Source: Virgibacillus ndiopensis (GTDB lineage Bacteria > Bacillota > Bacilli > Bacillales > Amphibacillaceae). Taken from it: a stretch of DNA of 64,000 bases. The position numbers were made by a program, and so were the translations under genes. The notes below the pieces were generated by a model, which did no database searches, was not told where the DNA came from, and saw nothing but the letters and a program-made list of their open reading frames with translations. Shown in pieces: positions 53,033 to 61,542 of the stretch; position 1 is the stretch's first letter, and every line of letters begins with the position of its first letter. The DNA lies in assembly GCF_900187325.1 (NCBI RefSeq), contig NZ_FZMZ01000004.1:248001-312000 (forward strand). Reading direction: 5' to 3'.

Positions 53033-53153
53033 CAAAGAAGGATATACGGGGCAGCGTATATCCTTCACTATAATATGTCCTTGCTCTAAACAAAGGGGAT
53101 GGGAGAAAGTTTCATGGTCAAACAAAGGGGTTTTTGTTTGGTAACTCATCCAC
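53033..53153 (-). ncRNA. roxS: Small RNA RoxS/RsaE
   Basis: On the minus strand the transcript carries CCCCTTTGTTTGA, then TTTCTCCCATCCCCTTTG TTTAG, the two duplicated C-rich seed regions of RoxS (B. subtilis)/RsaE (S. aureus), and ends in the terminator GAAGGATATACG-n6-CGTATATCCTTC with a T-rich tail. The 5' part folds CAAACAAA with TTTGTTTG. It lies right beside spxH (yjbH), as in B. subtilis. RoxS represses central metabolism mRNAs under NO/redox control by ResD. Length about 120 nt. Confidence 0.9.
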
Positions 53154-53159
53154 ATCCTT

Positions 53160-53188
53160 ACTATATCAAGCCTATATTAATTATTCAA
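53160..53188 (-). promoter_or_regulatory. roxS promoter with ResD-like site upstream
   Basis: Minus strand: -35 TTGAAT (53188-53183), 17-base spacer, -10 TATAGT (53165-53160). Just upstream (about 53203-53222) lie TTTTTGTGAAACT and TGTGACAT, resembling the TTTGTGAAT ResD box. Control by ResDE is known for roxS elsewhere; here it is inferred. Confidence 0.65.
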
Positions 53189-53311
53189 TAAGTATGCTCA
53201 TAGTTTCACAAAAATGTCACACTTCATAACACAACGCTTCTAATTTGTCATCTGCTCTCATATAATTTAATGATCTTTATGTTAATTCTATTTTGTGATT
53301 GGAGTGGTTTT

Positions 53312-53491
53312 ATGCAAGATCTATTACCATTTTTGTTTCTACTTATGACAGTTGTTGCTTTTTTTCTTAATATACTAGGGCTAATGCAATTAATACCGCT
53401 ATTTATCAGTTTACCGTTACTGTTCCTTTCAATCTACTTAACCATATACACATTCACACATAAACGCGTTTTTCGGGGGATGAGGCAATAG
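53312..53491 (+). CDS. Hypothetical two-helix membrane protein
   Basis: A 59-aa protein with two hydrophobic helices (about 4-27 and 29-50), a basic C-terminus (HKRVFRGMRQ) and ATTGGAGTGG before the ATG at 53312. The position beside roxS equals that of small yizD in B. subtilis, but I cannot confirm homology. The gene ends before a strong terminator. Confidence 0.65.
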   Translation: MQDLLPFLFLLMTVVAFFLNILGLMQLIPLFISLPLLFLSIYLTIYTFTHKRVFRGMRQ

Positions 53492-53513
53492 CTAATGAGA
53501 CCGCATATGAAAT

Positions 53514-53560
53514 GCACCTTCAAATTTTAGACACTATCTAAAATTTGAAGGTGCTTTTTT
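53514..53560. terminator. Strong terminator
   Basis: GCACCTTCAAATTTTAGA / TCTAAAATTTGAAGGTGC perfect 18-bp stem, 5-base loop, T-run on plus. Confidence 0.92.
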
Positions 53561-53578
53561 GATTGATAGGATCGCAAC

Positions 53579-54040
53579 TTATATACTGCTTTTGACTTTA
53601 TTATTTCCAACAATGCCCATTAACACTAACATCAACATATAAAATAATGATGTGAACACTGCAAATGTAGCATAATTAACGTTGAATAGCATATTAGCGC
53701 CAAAGAAAGGTGTTGTAAAAAATACATATAATGGATATTGAATGGAAGCTATAATATCCAAAATTGCGTATTTAAGTGTGTAATCCTCCAACATTTTTAA
53801 TACTAAAACCAGTACACCTGCTATAATGCCAAATATGTAAAATATCCTCAATAATTTAGGACTTCTTTTAGTACCCCTCATTTTGTTCGTAAAAATTATT
53901 AATACTCCCAACAATAGAATAGTAGCAAGCAAGTTTACTAGGTTTATATTTGCATCAGGATACTTCATTGATGGTAAAAAATTAATTACAAAAGCGATTA
54001 AGTAGGAAATAATTAATAATATTCCGATTTTAATCTTCAT
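53579..54040 (-). CDS. Hypothetical integral membrane protein
   Basis: A 153-aa protein with four to five membrane segments (KIGILLIISYLIAFVINFL, LVNLLATILLLGVLIIFT, IFYIFGIIAGVLVLVL, VFTSLFYMLMLVLMGIV). Start ATG 54040 after AAAGGAGGGG; 22 upstream codons ignored. No family recognised. It follows a GNAT gene on the same strand (55 bases). Confidence 0.7.
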   Translation of the reverse strand: MKIKIGILLIISYLIAFVINFLPSMKYPDANINLVNLLATILLLGVLIIFTNKMRGTKRSPKLLRIFYIFGIIAGVLVLVLKMLEDYTLKYAILDIIASIQYPLYVFFTTPFFGANMLFNVNYATFAVFTSLFYMLMLVLMGIVGNNKVKSSI

Positions 54041-54095
54041 TCGTCTCCCCTCCTTTGATTTACTTAAATCATTTCCGCATAAAATTGTATGTTTA

Positions 54096-54644
54096 CTAAT
54101 CTCCATTATACCTTCCCATCAATATGGTATTATAATAATTTCCATCAGATAAAATTTTATCTTTTTTTAAAATACCTTCCACTTCAAAGCCATATTTCTT
54201 ATAAAGCTCAATAGCCCTATCATTAATTTCAAGAACATTCAACGTTATTTTCTTAATTTCATTTACAGTCGCCCAATTAATAGATTCTAGTAAAAGATAT
54301 TTTCCTATACCGTATCCCCAGTACTCATTTAACACACCGACTCCAAATTCCACCTTATGTGAACTTCTTTTTAACTTGCTCCCTTCACACCTTGAAAAAC
54401 CTACAATTCTCCCATTAACCTCGGCAATTAAAAATAGGTTACGTTCATTTTCTGTATCGTCCTTTATCATCTTTTTAAAACCCACTTCGTCTATGTACGC
54501 TTCGCCTTTCTCTCTATCCATACATTCCGTTTCGCCATCAATCTGTACTCTTACGTCAGACAAGTTCTTCGCATCTTTCTCTTCTGCAGACCTTATAATA
54601 TAGCGTAAATTACGACTACAAATTTCCTTTTGACTAATCCTCAT
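54096..54644 (-). CDS. GNAT-family N-acetyltransferase
   Basis: The ~182-aa product has VEFGVGVLNEYWGYGIGKYL LLESI (acetyl-CoA loop) and LNVLEINDRAIELYKKYGFE VEGILKKDK, close to the RimI/PhnO-like group. The start is ATG 54644; ATG 54659 is alternative. Substrate unknown. The trace of accessory DNA between two core blocks. Confidence 0.87.
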   Translation of the reverse strand: MRISQKEICSRNLRYIIRSAEEKDAKNLSDVRVQIDGETECMDREKGEAYIDEVGFKKMIKDDTENERNLFLIAEVNGRIVGFSRCEGSKLKRSSHKVEFGVGVLNEYWGYGIGKYLLLESINWATVNEIKKITLNVLEINDRAIELYKKYGFEVEGILKKDKILSDGNYYNTILMGRYNGD

Positions 54645-54724
54645 TACACATTCCGCCAATCTTATCTTTATATTTCAATCCTGATTCAAACGAATAAAGA
54701 CGGATATAGTATTGAATAAATACA

Positions 54725-55048
54725 TCAATGTTTTGTTAAATTATGTTTAGTTTGTGGTATTTCCATTAGCCAATTATTTTCCTCTTTCGCTTCAATTAGC
54801 TCATTTACTTCGTAAGTAGCATAGTACCCTTCTTTAATAAACGGATCACTTTCTACTAGCTTTATAGCTTCTTCAATGGTTTCACATAATAGGATTTGCA
54901 TAGCTTTATCGTTGTCCTTAAATGGTCCACAAATGAAAAGGTTTCCTTCTTCATTCAGTTTTTTTAGATGCTCTATGTGCCTAATTAATAAAATCTTATT
55001 AAGTTCACCCCTTTTTTTACCCTTTAAAATAGCTACAAATTTTTGCAT
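54725..55048 (-). CDS. YciI-family protein
   Basis: A 107-aa YciI-like (dimeric alpha+beta barrel) protein: QKFVAILKGKKRGELNKILL, LFICGPFKDNDKAMQILLCE, DPFIKEGYYATYEVNEL. It is complete, with TGGAGG before ATG 55048. A truncated copy of the same gene lies at 28812-28973. Function unknown; the family fold is related to muconolactone isomerase-type proteins. Confidence 0.85.
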   Translation of the reverse strand: MQKFVAILKGKKRGELNKILLIRHIEHLKKLNEEGNLFICGPFKDNDKAMQILLCETIEEAIKLVESDPFIKEGYYATYEVNELIEAKEENNWLMEIPQTKHNLTKH

Positions 55049-55264
55049 ACATATCCTCCATTCCAGAAAGAATAACGTAAACATACGTTCTTACTTAATA
55101 ATATTTTAGCATTAATCCAATCTTTTTTCAGCTTCCTGCTCCGATCTGTTGACTTGATTTTCAAGAATAGGATTTTCCCTAAGGAGAGTTATTGCCTATT
55201 GATATAGAGTATATTATCGTTAATAGTTCCACTTGGGGATGTTAATTACTTTTATTAAGTCAAA

Positions 55265-55311
55265 AAAAAATAACCCCTCCTATGCTTGTCCACTTCCAAG
55301 GGGTTATTTTC
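55265..55311 (-). terminator. Terminator of the uptake locus
   Basis: AAAATAACCCCT / AGGGGTTATTTT stem flanked by an A-run/T-run, 45 bases after the second chromate-type gene. The loop is about 22 bases. Confidence 0.8.
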
Positions 55312-55356
55312 CAATTGCGCCATAAAGTTAGTTTATTCCATGAAATATAATCAGAT

Positions 55357-55884
55357 TTACAATAAAAATCCACCATACAGAAGAGCTACACCAATCACAA
55401 ATGCTGGATGAACCTTTATTCGCTCAATTAATAAATAACTACTAATTATAATTAAAGCTGTTTGCCAAAAACCAATACCTACATACGACTCATGGAAAAA
55501 ACGCCATGCCATAATACCAAGTAATATAGCAATAACCGGGCGTACGTACAAAGTTAATCTTTTTACCTTACTGGAATCTTTGTATTTATAAAGTACACCT
55601 AATAACATAATCAGAATTATAAGTGAAGGTGCAACAGCAGCAAAAACACCAATCAAGGAACCTAAAATACCTCCCTCATCAAAACCGATATAGCCTGCCA
55701 TTTTCGTTGCGATCGGCCCAGGTAATGAATTAGCCAGTGCTAGCATTTCACTGAAATCTTGGACACTCATCCATTCATATCGCTTTACAACTTCATTTTC
55801 TACAAGTGGAATGGAAGCCGGTCCACCACCATAGCCAAGGATTCCTGGGATAAAAAAGGCTAAAAATATATGCCAATATTTCAT
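55357..55884 (-). CDS. Chromate-type transporter, half-size (CHR), second copy
   Basis: A 175-aa single-CHR-domain membrane protein: FFIPGILGYGGGPASIPLVE, LALANSLPGPIATKMAGYIG, and several helices. Two such halves adjacent form a short-chain CHR pair that works as a heterodimer, as YwrB/YwrA. Substrate may be chromate or, in gene context, an unrelated anion. Starts 2 bases after the stop of the upstream half. Confidence 0.87.
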   Translation of the reverse strand: MKYWHIFLAFFIPGILGYGGGPASIPLVENEVVKRYEWMSVQDFSEMLALANSLPGPIATKMAGYIGFDEGGILGSLIGVFAAVAPSLIILIMLLGVLYKYKDSSKVKRLTLYVRPVIAILLGIMAWRFFHESYVGIGFWQTALIIISSYLLIERIKVHPAFVIGVALLYGGFLL

Positions 55885-55886
55885 TG

Positions 55887-56468
55887 TTAACTCCCTTCCT
55901 TAGCCCTGACATCTTGTTTCGTTTTTTGCTCCAATTTATCTTTTTTAACTAAAGCAGCAATGAGTAGAAACCCAATTAGAATCCCAGGATGTACACCTGC
56001 AAAATATAGCAACACAAAAATCACAACTGACATAGAAATCGTCTGCATCCAGCCCATGCCCTGTACAGCCTTATGGAAAAACTGCCACGTTAACACTGCC
56101 AGCATTACACCAACTACTGGTATTACAGCTGCAGTCATTCCAGAAACCCAATGTAAATCCTCGATTGATGATAATGAAGTAAGCAGGACTATCATTAAAA
56201 CAATCGTTGGTAGAATGGTAACCATAACAGCGTTTAACATTCCCCAAATTCCACAAACACGATACCCGACATAACCAGCTAATTTAGTTGCAATCGGACC
56301 AGGCAATGTATTAGCCAAAGCTAAAATATCCCCAAAGTCTTCGTCACTCATCCATTTATATTTATCTACCACTTCTTTATGAATTAGAGGAATCGATCCT
56401 GGTCCACCGCCGTAACCAAGCATGGCTATCCTAAAAAATGCTAGAAAAATATCCCTATGTTTCCTCAT
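55887..56468 (-). CDS. Chromate-type transporter, half-size (CHR), first copy
   Basis: A ~193-aa CHR half: FFRIAMLGYGGGPGSIPLIH, LALANTLPGPIATKLAGYVG. It is paralogous to its neighbour; opposite membrane topology is expected. ATG 56468 after AAGGAATG; the first ATG in frame (56477) is too close to the ribosome site. Downstream of the gamma-glutamyltransferase. Confidence 0.87.
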   Translation of the reverse strand: MRKHRDIFLAFFRIAMLGYGGGPGSIPLIHKEVVDKYKWMSDEDFGDILALANTLPGPIATKLAGYVGYRVCGIWGMLNAVMVTILPTIVLMIVLLTSLSSIEDLHWVSGMTAAVIPVVGVMLAVLTWQFFHKAVQGMGWMQTISMSVVIFVLLYFAGVHPGILIGFLLIAALVKKDKLEQKTKQDVRAKEGS

Positions 56469-56502
56469 AAATAACATTCCTTAAGATCATTCTGCATATC
56501 TG

Positions 56503-58116
56503 TTACCATGCAGCAACAGTTCCATCAGTTCTTGATTCCGTACCGCCAATTAACACACCTGAATCAGGATCCCGCCATATAATTTGCCCACGCCCAAAAC
56601 TGTTTGGTTCAAGAGCAATTCGAATATCATGACCTTTTTCTGCTAAAGCAGTAGCTAGATGATGCGGAAATCTGTGTTCAACTTCGACTGTCTTTTCTTT
56701 ATGCCACTGCCAGCGTGGAGCATCTAATGCTGCCTGTGGGTTTAGTTCAAAATCAATTGTATTCATAACTACCTGAACATGTCCCTGAGGTTGCATAAAC
56801 CCTCCCATTACACCAAATGGACCAATGGGCTGATCTCCCTTAGTTAAAAATCCTGGAATAATGGTATGGTATGTTTTCTTACCGCCTTCTAACGCGTTTA
56901 CATGATTTGGATCCATTGAAAAATTGTGCCCTCTGTTTTGTAGGGCAATCCCTGTACCTGGTACAACTAAGCCCGAACCAAACCCCATGTAATTACTTTG
57001 TATAAACGAAACCATATTACCTTCATTATCGGCTGTAGCCAAATAAACAGTCCCACTTAAAGAGGGTTCGCCTGCTTTAGGAAGTATTGCCTCCTCACCA
57101 ATAAGCTTTCTACGTAATTCCCCGTAGTCTTCAGATAATAAATCGCTCGTTGTACACGTCATACAATTTTCTTCCGTTATGTGTTTATGCCCATCCGCAA
57201 AAGCTAGTTTCATAGCTTCAATTTGCTTATGATAGGTGTCTGCGGATTCTTTTTCTGTAAAATTAAATCCTTTTAATATGTTTAATGCTTGAAGTGCAAT
57301 AATTCCTTGCCCATTTGGCGGGATTTCCCAGACATCATAGCCTCGATAATTAACATGGATTGGTTTTACCCATTCTGCTTTAAATTCTGCAAGGTCCTCA
57401 GCGGTTAGATAGCCACCATTTTCTTTTGAAAAACTGGCAATTTTATCAGCTAACTTCCCCTTATAAAACGACTCTGCATTTGATTCAGCTATTGACTGTA
57501 ACGTCTCCGCATGATCAAGTGATGACCATATTTCACCTGTTTGTGGTGCCCTTCCCCTTGGTGAAAAAGTATCAAACCAGTTGGTAAAAACGTCATCTTT
57601 TAGTTCCTTTTTAAAAACGTTGTATGCTCGTCTCCAATACTTGCTTAATGTCGGGGAAACAGGAAAACCTTCAGATGCATACGTAATGGCTGGCTTTAAC
57701 ACCTCTGTTAATGGAAGTTTTCCAAACTTATTGGAAAGCTCTGCCCATGAACCAGGTGCACCTGGTACTGTAACTGGTATCCATCCATACTTTGGAATTT
57801 CTTCGTGCCCTTTCGCTTTAATGGCATCGATTGAAATACTTTTAGGTGATCGACCACTTCCGTTTAGTCCATGTAATTCACCCTTAGTCCAGACTAATGC
57901 AAAGGCATCCCCCCCAATTCCATTAGAAGTTGGTTCAACAACCGTAAGACATGCTGCTGTAGCTATTGCAGCATCTATTGCATTACCGCCTTTTTTCAAA
58001 ATATCTAATCCAGCCTGGGTAGCAAGCGGTTGAGATGTTGCTACCATGCCATTTTTTGCATATGTTGCATTTCGCGTATTCGCATATGGATACGATTGAT
58101 GGTTAAAATTCAACAT
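56503..58116 (-). CDS. Gamma-glutamyltransferase (YwrD-like)
   Basis: A 537-aa Ntn-hydrolase of the gamma-glutamyltranspeptidase family: GGNAIDAAIATAACLTVVEP, GIGGDAFALVW, and the autocleavage/catalytic Thr in SLSGTVYLATADNEGNMVSF, then QSNYMGFGSGLVVPGTGIAL. It has no signal peptide, unlike secreted Ggt, so it is likely cytoplasmic as YwrD is predicted. Beside a peptide/glutathione-type importer it would cleave imported gamma-glutamyl compounds. ACGAGGAGTG precedes the ATG. Confidence 0.9.
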   Translation of the reverse strand: MLNFNHQSYPYANTRNATYAKNGMVATSQPLATQAGLDILKKGGNAIDAAIATAACLTVVEPTSNGIGGDAFALVWTKGELHGLNGSGRSPKSISIDAIKAKGHEEIPKYGWIPVTVPGAPGSWAELSNKFGKLPLTEVLKPAITYASEGFPVSPTLSKYWRRAYNVFKKELKDDVFTNWFDTFSPRGRAPQTGEIWSSLDHAETLQSIAESNAESFYKGKLADKIASFSKENGGYLTAEDLAEFKAEWVKPIHVNYRGYDVWEIPPNGQGIIALQALNILKGFNFTEKESADTYHKQIEAMKLAFADGHKHITEENCMTCTTSDLLSEDYGELRRKLIGEEAILPKAGEPSLSGTVYLATADNEGNMVSFIQSNYMGFGSGLVVPGTGIALQNRGHNFSMDPNHVNALEGGKKTYHTIIPGFLTKGDQPIGPFGVMGGFMQPQGHVQVVMNTIDFELNPQAALDAPRWQWHKEKTVEVEHRFPHHLATALAEKGHDIRIALEPNSFGRGQIIWRDPDSGVLIGGTESRTDGTVAAW

Positions 58117-58173
58117 GTTAAAACACTCCTCGTATAAACTAATTTCTAGGTATATTATTATAAATAAGCGGCA

Positions 58174-59145
58174 TCAAACTTCATGACATGCAACAAAATG
58201 CCCCTCCTCTACTTCGCGCCATTCAGGAACTTTTAGCTTACAATGCTCCTGTGCTAATGGGCATCGGGTATGAAACGGACAGCCCGATGGATAATTGGAA
58301 GCACTTGGCAGATCTCCTTCTAACTTTATATGGTTCTTTTTACGACCTGGTACGGGACGAGGAATCGCCGATAACAGTGCTCTTGTATATGGATGTATTG
58401 GATTTTTGTATATTTGATCTGATGAACCTAATTCCACCATGGTTCCGAGATACATTACTAGAACCCGATTGCACATGTGCCGAACAACACCTAAATCATG
58501 TGAAATAAACATATATGTCAATTTATACTTCTTTTGTAATTCTATTAAGAGCCTAATAATTCGCGCTTGCACCGATACGTCTAGTGCTGATACTGCTTCA
58601 TCACATATAATTAATGACGGATTAAGAGCAATTGCCCGGGCAATACCAATTCGCTGTCGTTGTCCTCCACTAAATTCATGTGGATATCGATCATAATGCT
58701 CTTCTTCTAATCCAACCTCCACTAAAAGTTCACGAACCCGCTTTTCTCGATCTTTTTTTGATAAATCGGTATGAATTATAAATGCCTCTTCCAACGCATT
58801 ACCAATTCGTTGTCGCGGGTTTAAAGAAGCAAACGGGTCCTGGAATATCATTTGCATATCCTTTTTATATCCTTTTAATTTACGATCTGACAGGCCTTCA
58901 ATATTCTCACCACGAAATAGAATCGAGCCATTTGTAAGCTTTTCTAACCCCAGGACTGTTCTGCCAAAAGTTGATTTCCCACAGCCAGATTCACCCACAA
59001 TACCAAGCGTTTCTCCCTCATATACCCTTAAACTAACATTTTCTATTGCTTTTACATTTGCCTTTGTTCGCTGCAATATCCCACTTTTTATAGGAAAATA
59101 CTTTTTCAAATCCTTCACTTCAAGAAGAGGCTGTTGATTCCCCAT
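58174..59145 (-). CDS. Peptide ABC importer ATPase, DppF/OppF type
   Basis: A 323-aa ATPase: Walker A GESGCGKST, signature FSGGQRQR, Walker B IICDEAVSALD, and the C-terminal oligopeptide domain with CPFHTRCPLAQEHC (Cys motif). It energises dipeptide/glutathione-type import from the cytoplasmic side. It overlaps the upstream ATPase by 26 bases. Confidence 0.92.
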   Translation of the reverse strand: MGNQQPLLEVKDLKKYFPIKSGILQRTKANVKAIENVSLRVYEGETLGIVGESGCGKSTFGRTVLGLEKLTNGSILFRGENIEGLSDRKLKGYKKDMQMIFQDPFASLNPRQRIGNALEEAFIIHTDLSKKDREKRVRELLVEVGLEEEHYDRYPHEFSGGQRQRIGIARAIALNPSLIICDEAVSALDVSVQARIIRLLIELQKKYKLTYMFISHDLGVVRHMCNRVLVMYLGTMVELGSSDQIYKNPIHPYTRALLSAIPRPVPGRKKNHIKLEGDLPSASNYPSGCPFHTRCPLAQEHCKLKVPEWREVEEGHFVACHEV

Positions 59146-59968
59146 GTATATTCACCCCCTGAAGCCAATTTTTACTATCATCATCCACATTTGGCACTGC
59201 TGCCAAAAGTCCTTTTGTGTAAGGATCTTTTGGGTTATTAAATATACTATACACATCACCCATTTCGACAACTTCACCCGCATACATTACCATTACTTGA
59301 TCAGCAATCTCAGCAACAACACCCATGTCATGAGTTACAAATACAACACCCATGCCCATTTGTTCTTTTAAATCATCAATTAAATCTAAAATTTGTGACT
59401 GGATAGTTACATCTAATGCTGTAGTTGGTTCATCTGCAATTAACAAAGACGGTTCACATGCCAATGCTATAGCAATCATCACCCTTTGTCTCATTCCACC
59501 ACTTAGTTCGTGAGGAAATTGCTTTAATTTTTCCTTTGGGTTTGGTATTCCTACCTTTTCAAGCAATTCAATACTAACAAGCGTGGCTTCTTTTTTTGAC
59601 ATTTTTCGATGTATCGTTAACGGCTCTCGAATCTGAAACCCAATAGTGAAAACGGGATTAAGAGCAGTCATTGGCTCTTGAAAGATCATCGATATTTCAT
59701 TCCCTCTGATCCTTTGCAACTGCTCTTCTGTTTTCCCCACTAATTCATCTTTCTTCAAACGAATTGATCCTTCTGTGATTTTGCCGTTGGCTGGTAATAG
59801 ACCCATTATGGATAAGGCAGTAGCACTTTTTCCGCTACCAGACTCTCCTACAATACATAATGTTTCTCCCTTTTCTACGGTGAATGAGATACCTTGAACA
59901 GCCGAGAACATTCCCTCGGCTGTTTTATATTGCGTAACCAGATTTTCAACTTGCAGTAACCTTTCCAT
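59120..59968 (-). CDS. Peptide ABC importer ATPase, DppD/OppD type
   Basis: A 282-aa ATPase: Walker A GESGSGKSA, signature LSGGMRQR, Walker B LIADEPTTALD, ending soon after PYTKGLLAAVPNVDDDSKNW. It is shorter than usual OppD/DppD (about 320-360) because the Cys-containing C-terminal extension is missing; the stop lies inside the next gene. Otherwise intact. Co-translated with its partner. Confidence 0.9.
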   Translation of the reverse strand: MERLLQVENLVTQYKTAEGMFSAVQGISFTVEKGETLCIVGESGSGKSATALSIMGLLPANGKITEGSIRLKKDELVGKTEEQLQRIRGNEISMIFQEPMTALNPVFTIGFQIREPLTIHRKMSKKEATLVSIELLEKVGIPNPKEKLKQFPHELSGGMRQRVMIAIALACEPSLLIADEPTTALDVTIQSQILDLIDDLKEQMGMGVVFVTHDMGVVAEIADQVMVMYAGEVVEMGDVYSIFNNPKDPYTKGLLAAVPNVDDDSKNWLQGVNIHGESTASS

Positions 59969-59976
59969 ATTTCACC

Positions 59977-61524
59977 CTACTTTCTGCTAACATTATAAAG
60001 TGACCATTTTCCAGTAGGATCAACAACTAAGCCACTAACAGATTTATCATAGGCAGCTGTTACCGTACCATGCTCCATCACTATCCAAGGTGCATCTTTT
60101 ATTGCCATAATATTCGCTTCATGTAATTTTTCTTTACGAACCTCTTGATCAACAGTTGAACGTGATTCTTGTACTAATTTATCAAATGCTTCATTTTTAT
60201 ACCTGCTGTAATTAGAGGATCCAATATTATCTGAATGCAAATTTGGATATAACAATTCGCTACCATCAGCAGTACTGTTTGACCAGCCTAGGAACGTCAT
60301 TTCATAATTTCCCTTTCTAGCAGTATCTAGGAAAGTTGCCCATTCCATTGTTTCGATTTCTACAGTAAGTCCAATTTCCGTTAATTGAGACTGAACAATT
60401 TCTGCCATTTTCATATAATTGTCGCGATTTGCTGTTAAAAGTGTAATTTTTTCACCACTATATCCATTTTCTTTAATCATTTCCTTTGCCTTTTCTTTAT
60501 CAAATGGATAGCCCTCATTTTTAGCTTCTTCATTGTAACCAAACACTTTTGGACCAATAATGCTCTCATTGTATGTCCCTAAACCATTTAATTGTGCAAC
60601 GTATGCCTCTTGATCAACACCATATGCCACTGCTTGTCTAAATTCTAATTCATTAAATGGTGCCTTCTCCATATTAAAACCTAGATAAGATACACGTGTC
60701 CCCTCAGACTTTTGTACCTTTACACTTTTAATTGACTCAATTCTCGGAAGCTGATCAGAAGGTAATGCATCGATAAATTGAACTTCTCCCGTTTCAAGCA
60801 TCGAAATAGCCGTTGAAGTCTCTGGAACTACCTTAAACGTAACCTTTTCTAACTCAGCTGGTTCACGCCAATAGTCTTCATTTCTTTTCAATGTTACATG
60901 GTCACCTTCAACCCATTTCTCAAAAACAAAAGGACCTGTACCTACAGGGTTCTTCCCGATATCCCCCTCTTTATCAGCAGCAGGGCTAACAATGGCTGCG
61001 TTTGTATGGCTTAAAGCTGCTAACATTGGCCCATAAGGTTCCTTGGTTTTAAGAACAACTGTATATTCATCTTTTACTTCAATTGATTCTATTGGTGCAA
61101 GTAATGACGCCCTGGGTGCAGCTCTTTCGGGATCTTTAATTTGTTCAAACGTATATTTTACTGCTTCTGCATTGAATGGAGTACCATCATGAAAAGTAAT
61201 TCCCTCGCGTAACTTTATCACCCAAGTATTATCATCAGGTGTCTCGTATGATTCTGCTAGTAACGGCTCTGTTTCTAATGTTTTTGGATCTTGTGTAAAT
61301 AAAGTTTCATAGATTTGCCCCGTAACGTTTGATGAAACTGAATCATTCGTATCAATTGGAGATAACCCAGCAGCATCACTAGTTGATGCATATGTAAGTT
61401 CTGAAGGTGCACCACCATTACTTGTCCCACCGCTTTTACTACTGCTCTTATCGCTACATCCAACTACAACAAATACTGTGATTAATAAAAATGTTATAAA
61501 CTGAAAAAGATTTTTATTCTTCAT
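59977..61524 (-). CDS. Solute-binding lipoprotein, SBP_bac_5 family
   Basis: A 515-aa protein with lipoprotein signal FITFLLITVFVVVGCSDKSS (lipobox VVGC), a Ser/Gly linker, then the family-5 fold (GQIYETLFTQDPKTLETEPL, WVIKLREGITFHDGTPFNAE, NPVGTGPFVFEKW). It captures peptides, glutathione or nickel-type ligands outside the membrane; the ligand cannot be fixed here. It is the most GsiB/DppA-like component of the locus. Confidence 0.92.
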   Translation of the reverse strand: MKNKNLFQFITFLLITVFVVVGCSDKSSSKSGGTSNGGAPSELTYASTSDAAGLSPIDTNDSVSSNVTGQIYETLFTQDPKTLETEPLLAESYETPDDNTWVIKLREGITFHDGTPFNAEAVKYTFEQIKDPERAAPRASLLAPIESIEVKDEYTVVLKTKEPYGPMLAALSHTNAAIVSPAADKEGDIGKNPVGTGPFVFEKWVEGDHVTLKRNEDYWREPAELEKVTFKVVPETSTAISMLETGEVQFIDALPSDQLPRIESIKSVKVQKSEGTRVSYLGFNMEKAPFNELEFRQAVAYGVDQEAYVAQLNGLGTYNESIIGPKVFGYNEEAKNEGYPFDKEKAKEMIKENGYSGEKITLLTANRDNYMKMAEIVQSQLTEIGLTVEIETMEWATFLDTARKGNYEMTFLGWSNSTADGSELLYPNLHSDNIGSSNYSRYKNEAFDKLVQESRSTVDQEVRKEKLHEANIMAIKDAPWIVMEHGTVTAAYDKSVSGLVVDPTGKWSLYNVSRK

Positions 61525-61542
61525 TATTAAGCCTCCTATTTG

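Noticed and set aside
52440-53089. Several long overlapping frames on both strands encoding heptad-repeat proteins
   Set aside because: They arise because the minisatellite has a 21-bp period, so stops are excluded in several frames at once; none has a ribosome site at the repeat start or a recognisable family.
53114-53191. 25-codon plus-strand frame with a plausible ribosome site (MVKQRGFCLVTHPHPYYIKP...)
   Set aside because: It is the antisense of the RoxS sRNA; the GGGAG site and CAAACAAAGGGG are complements of the sRNA seed regions, which explains the sequence better.
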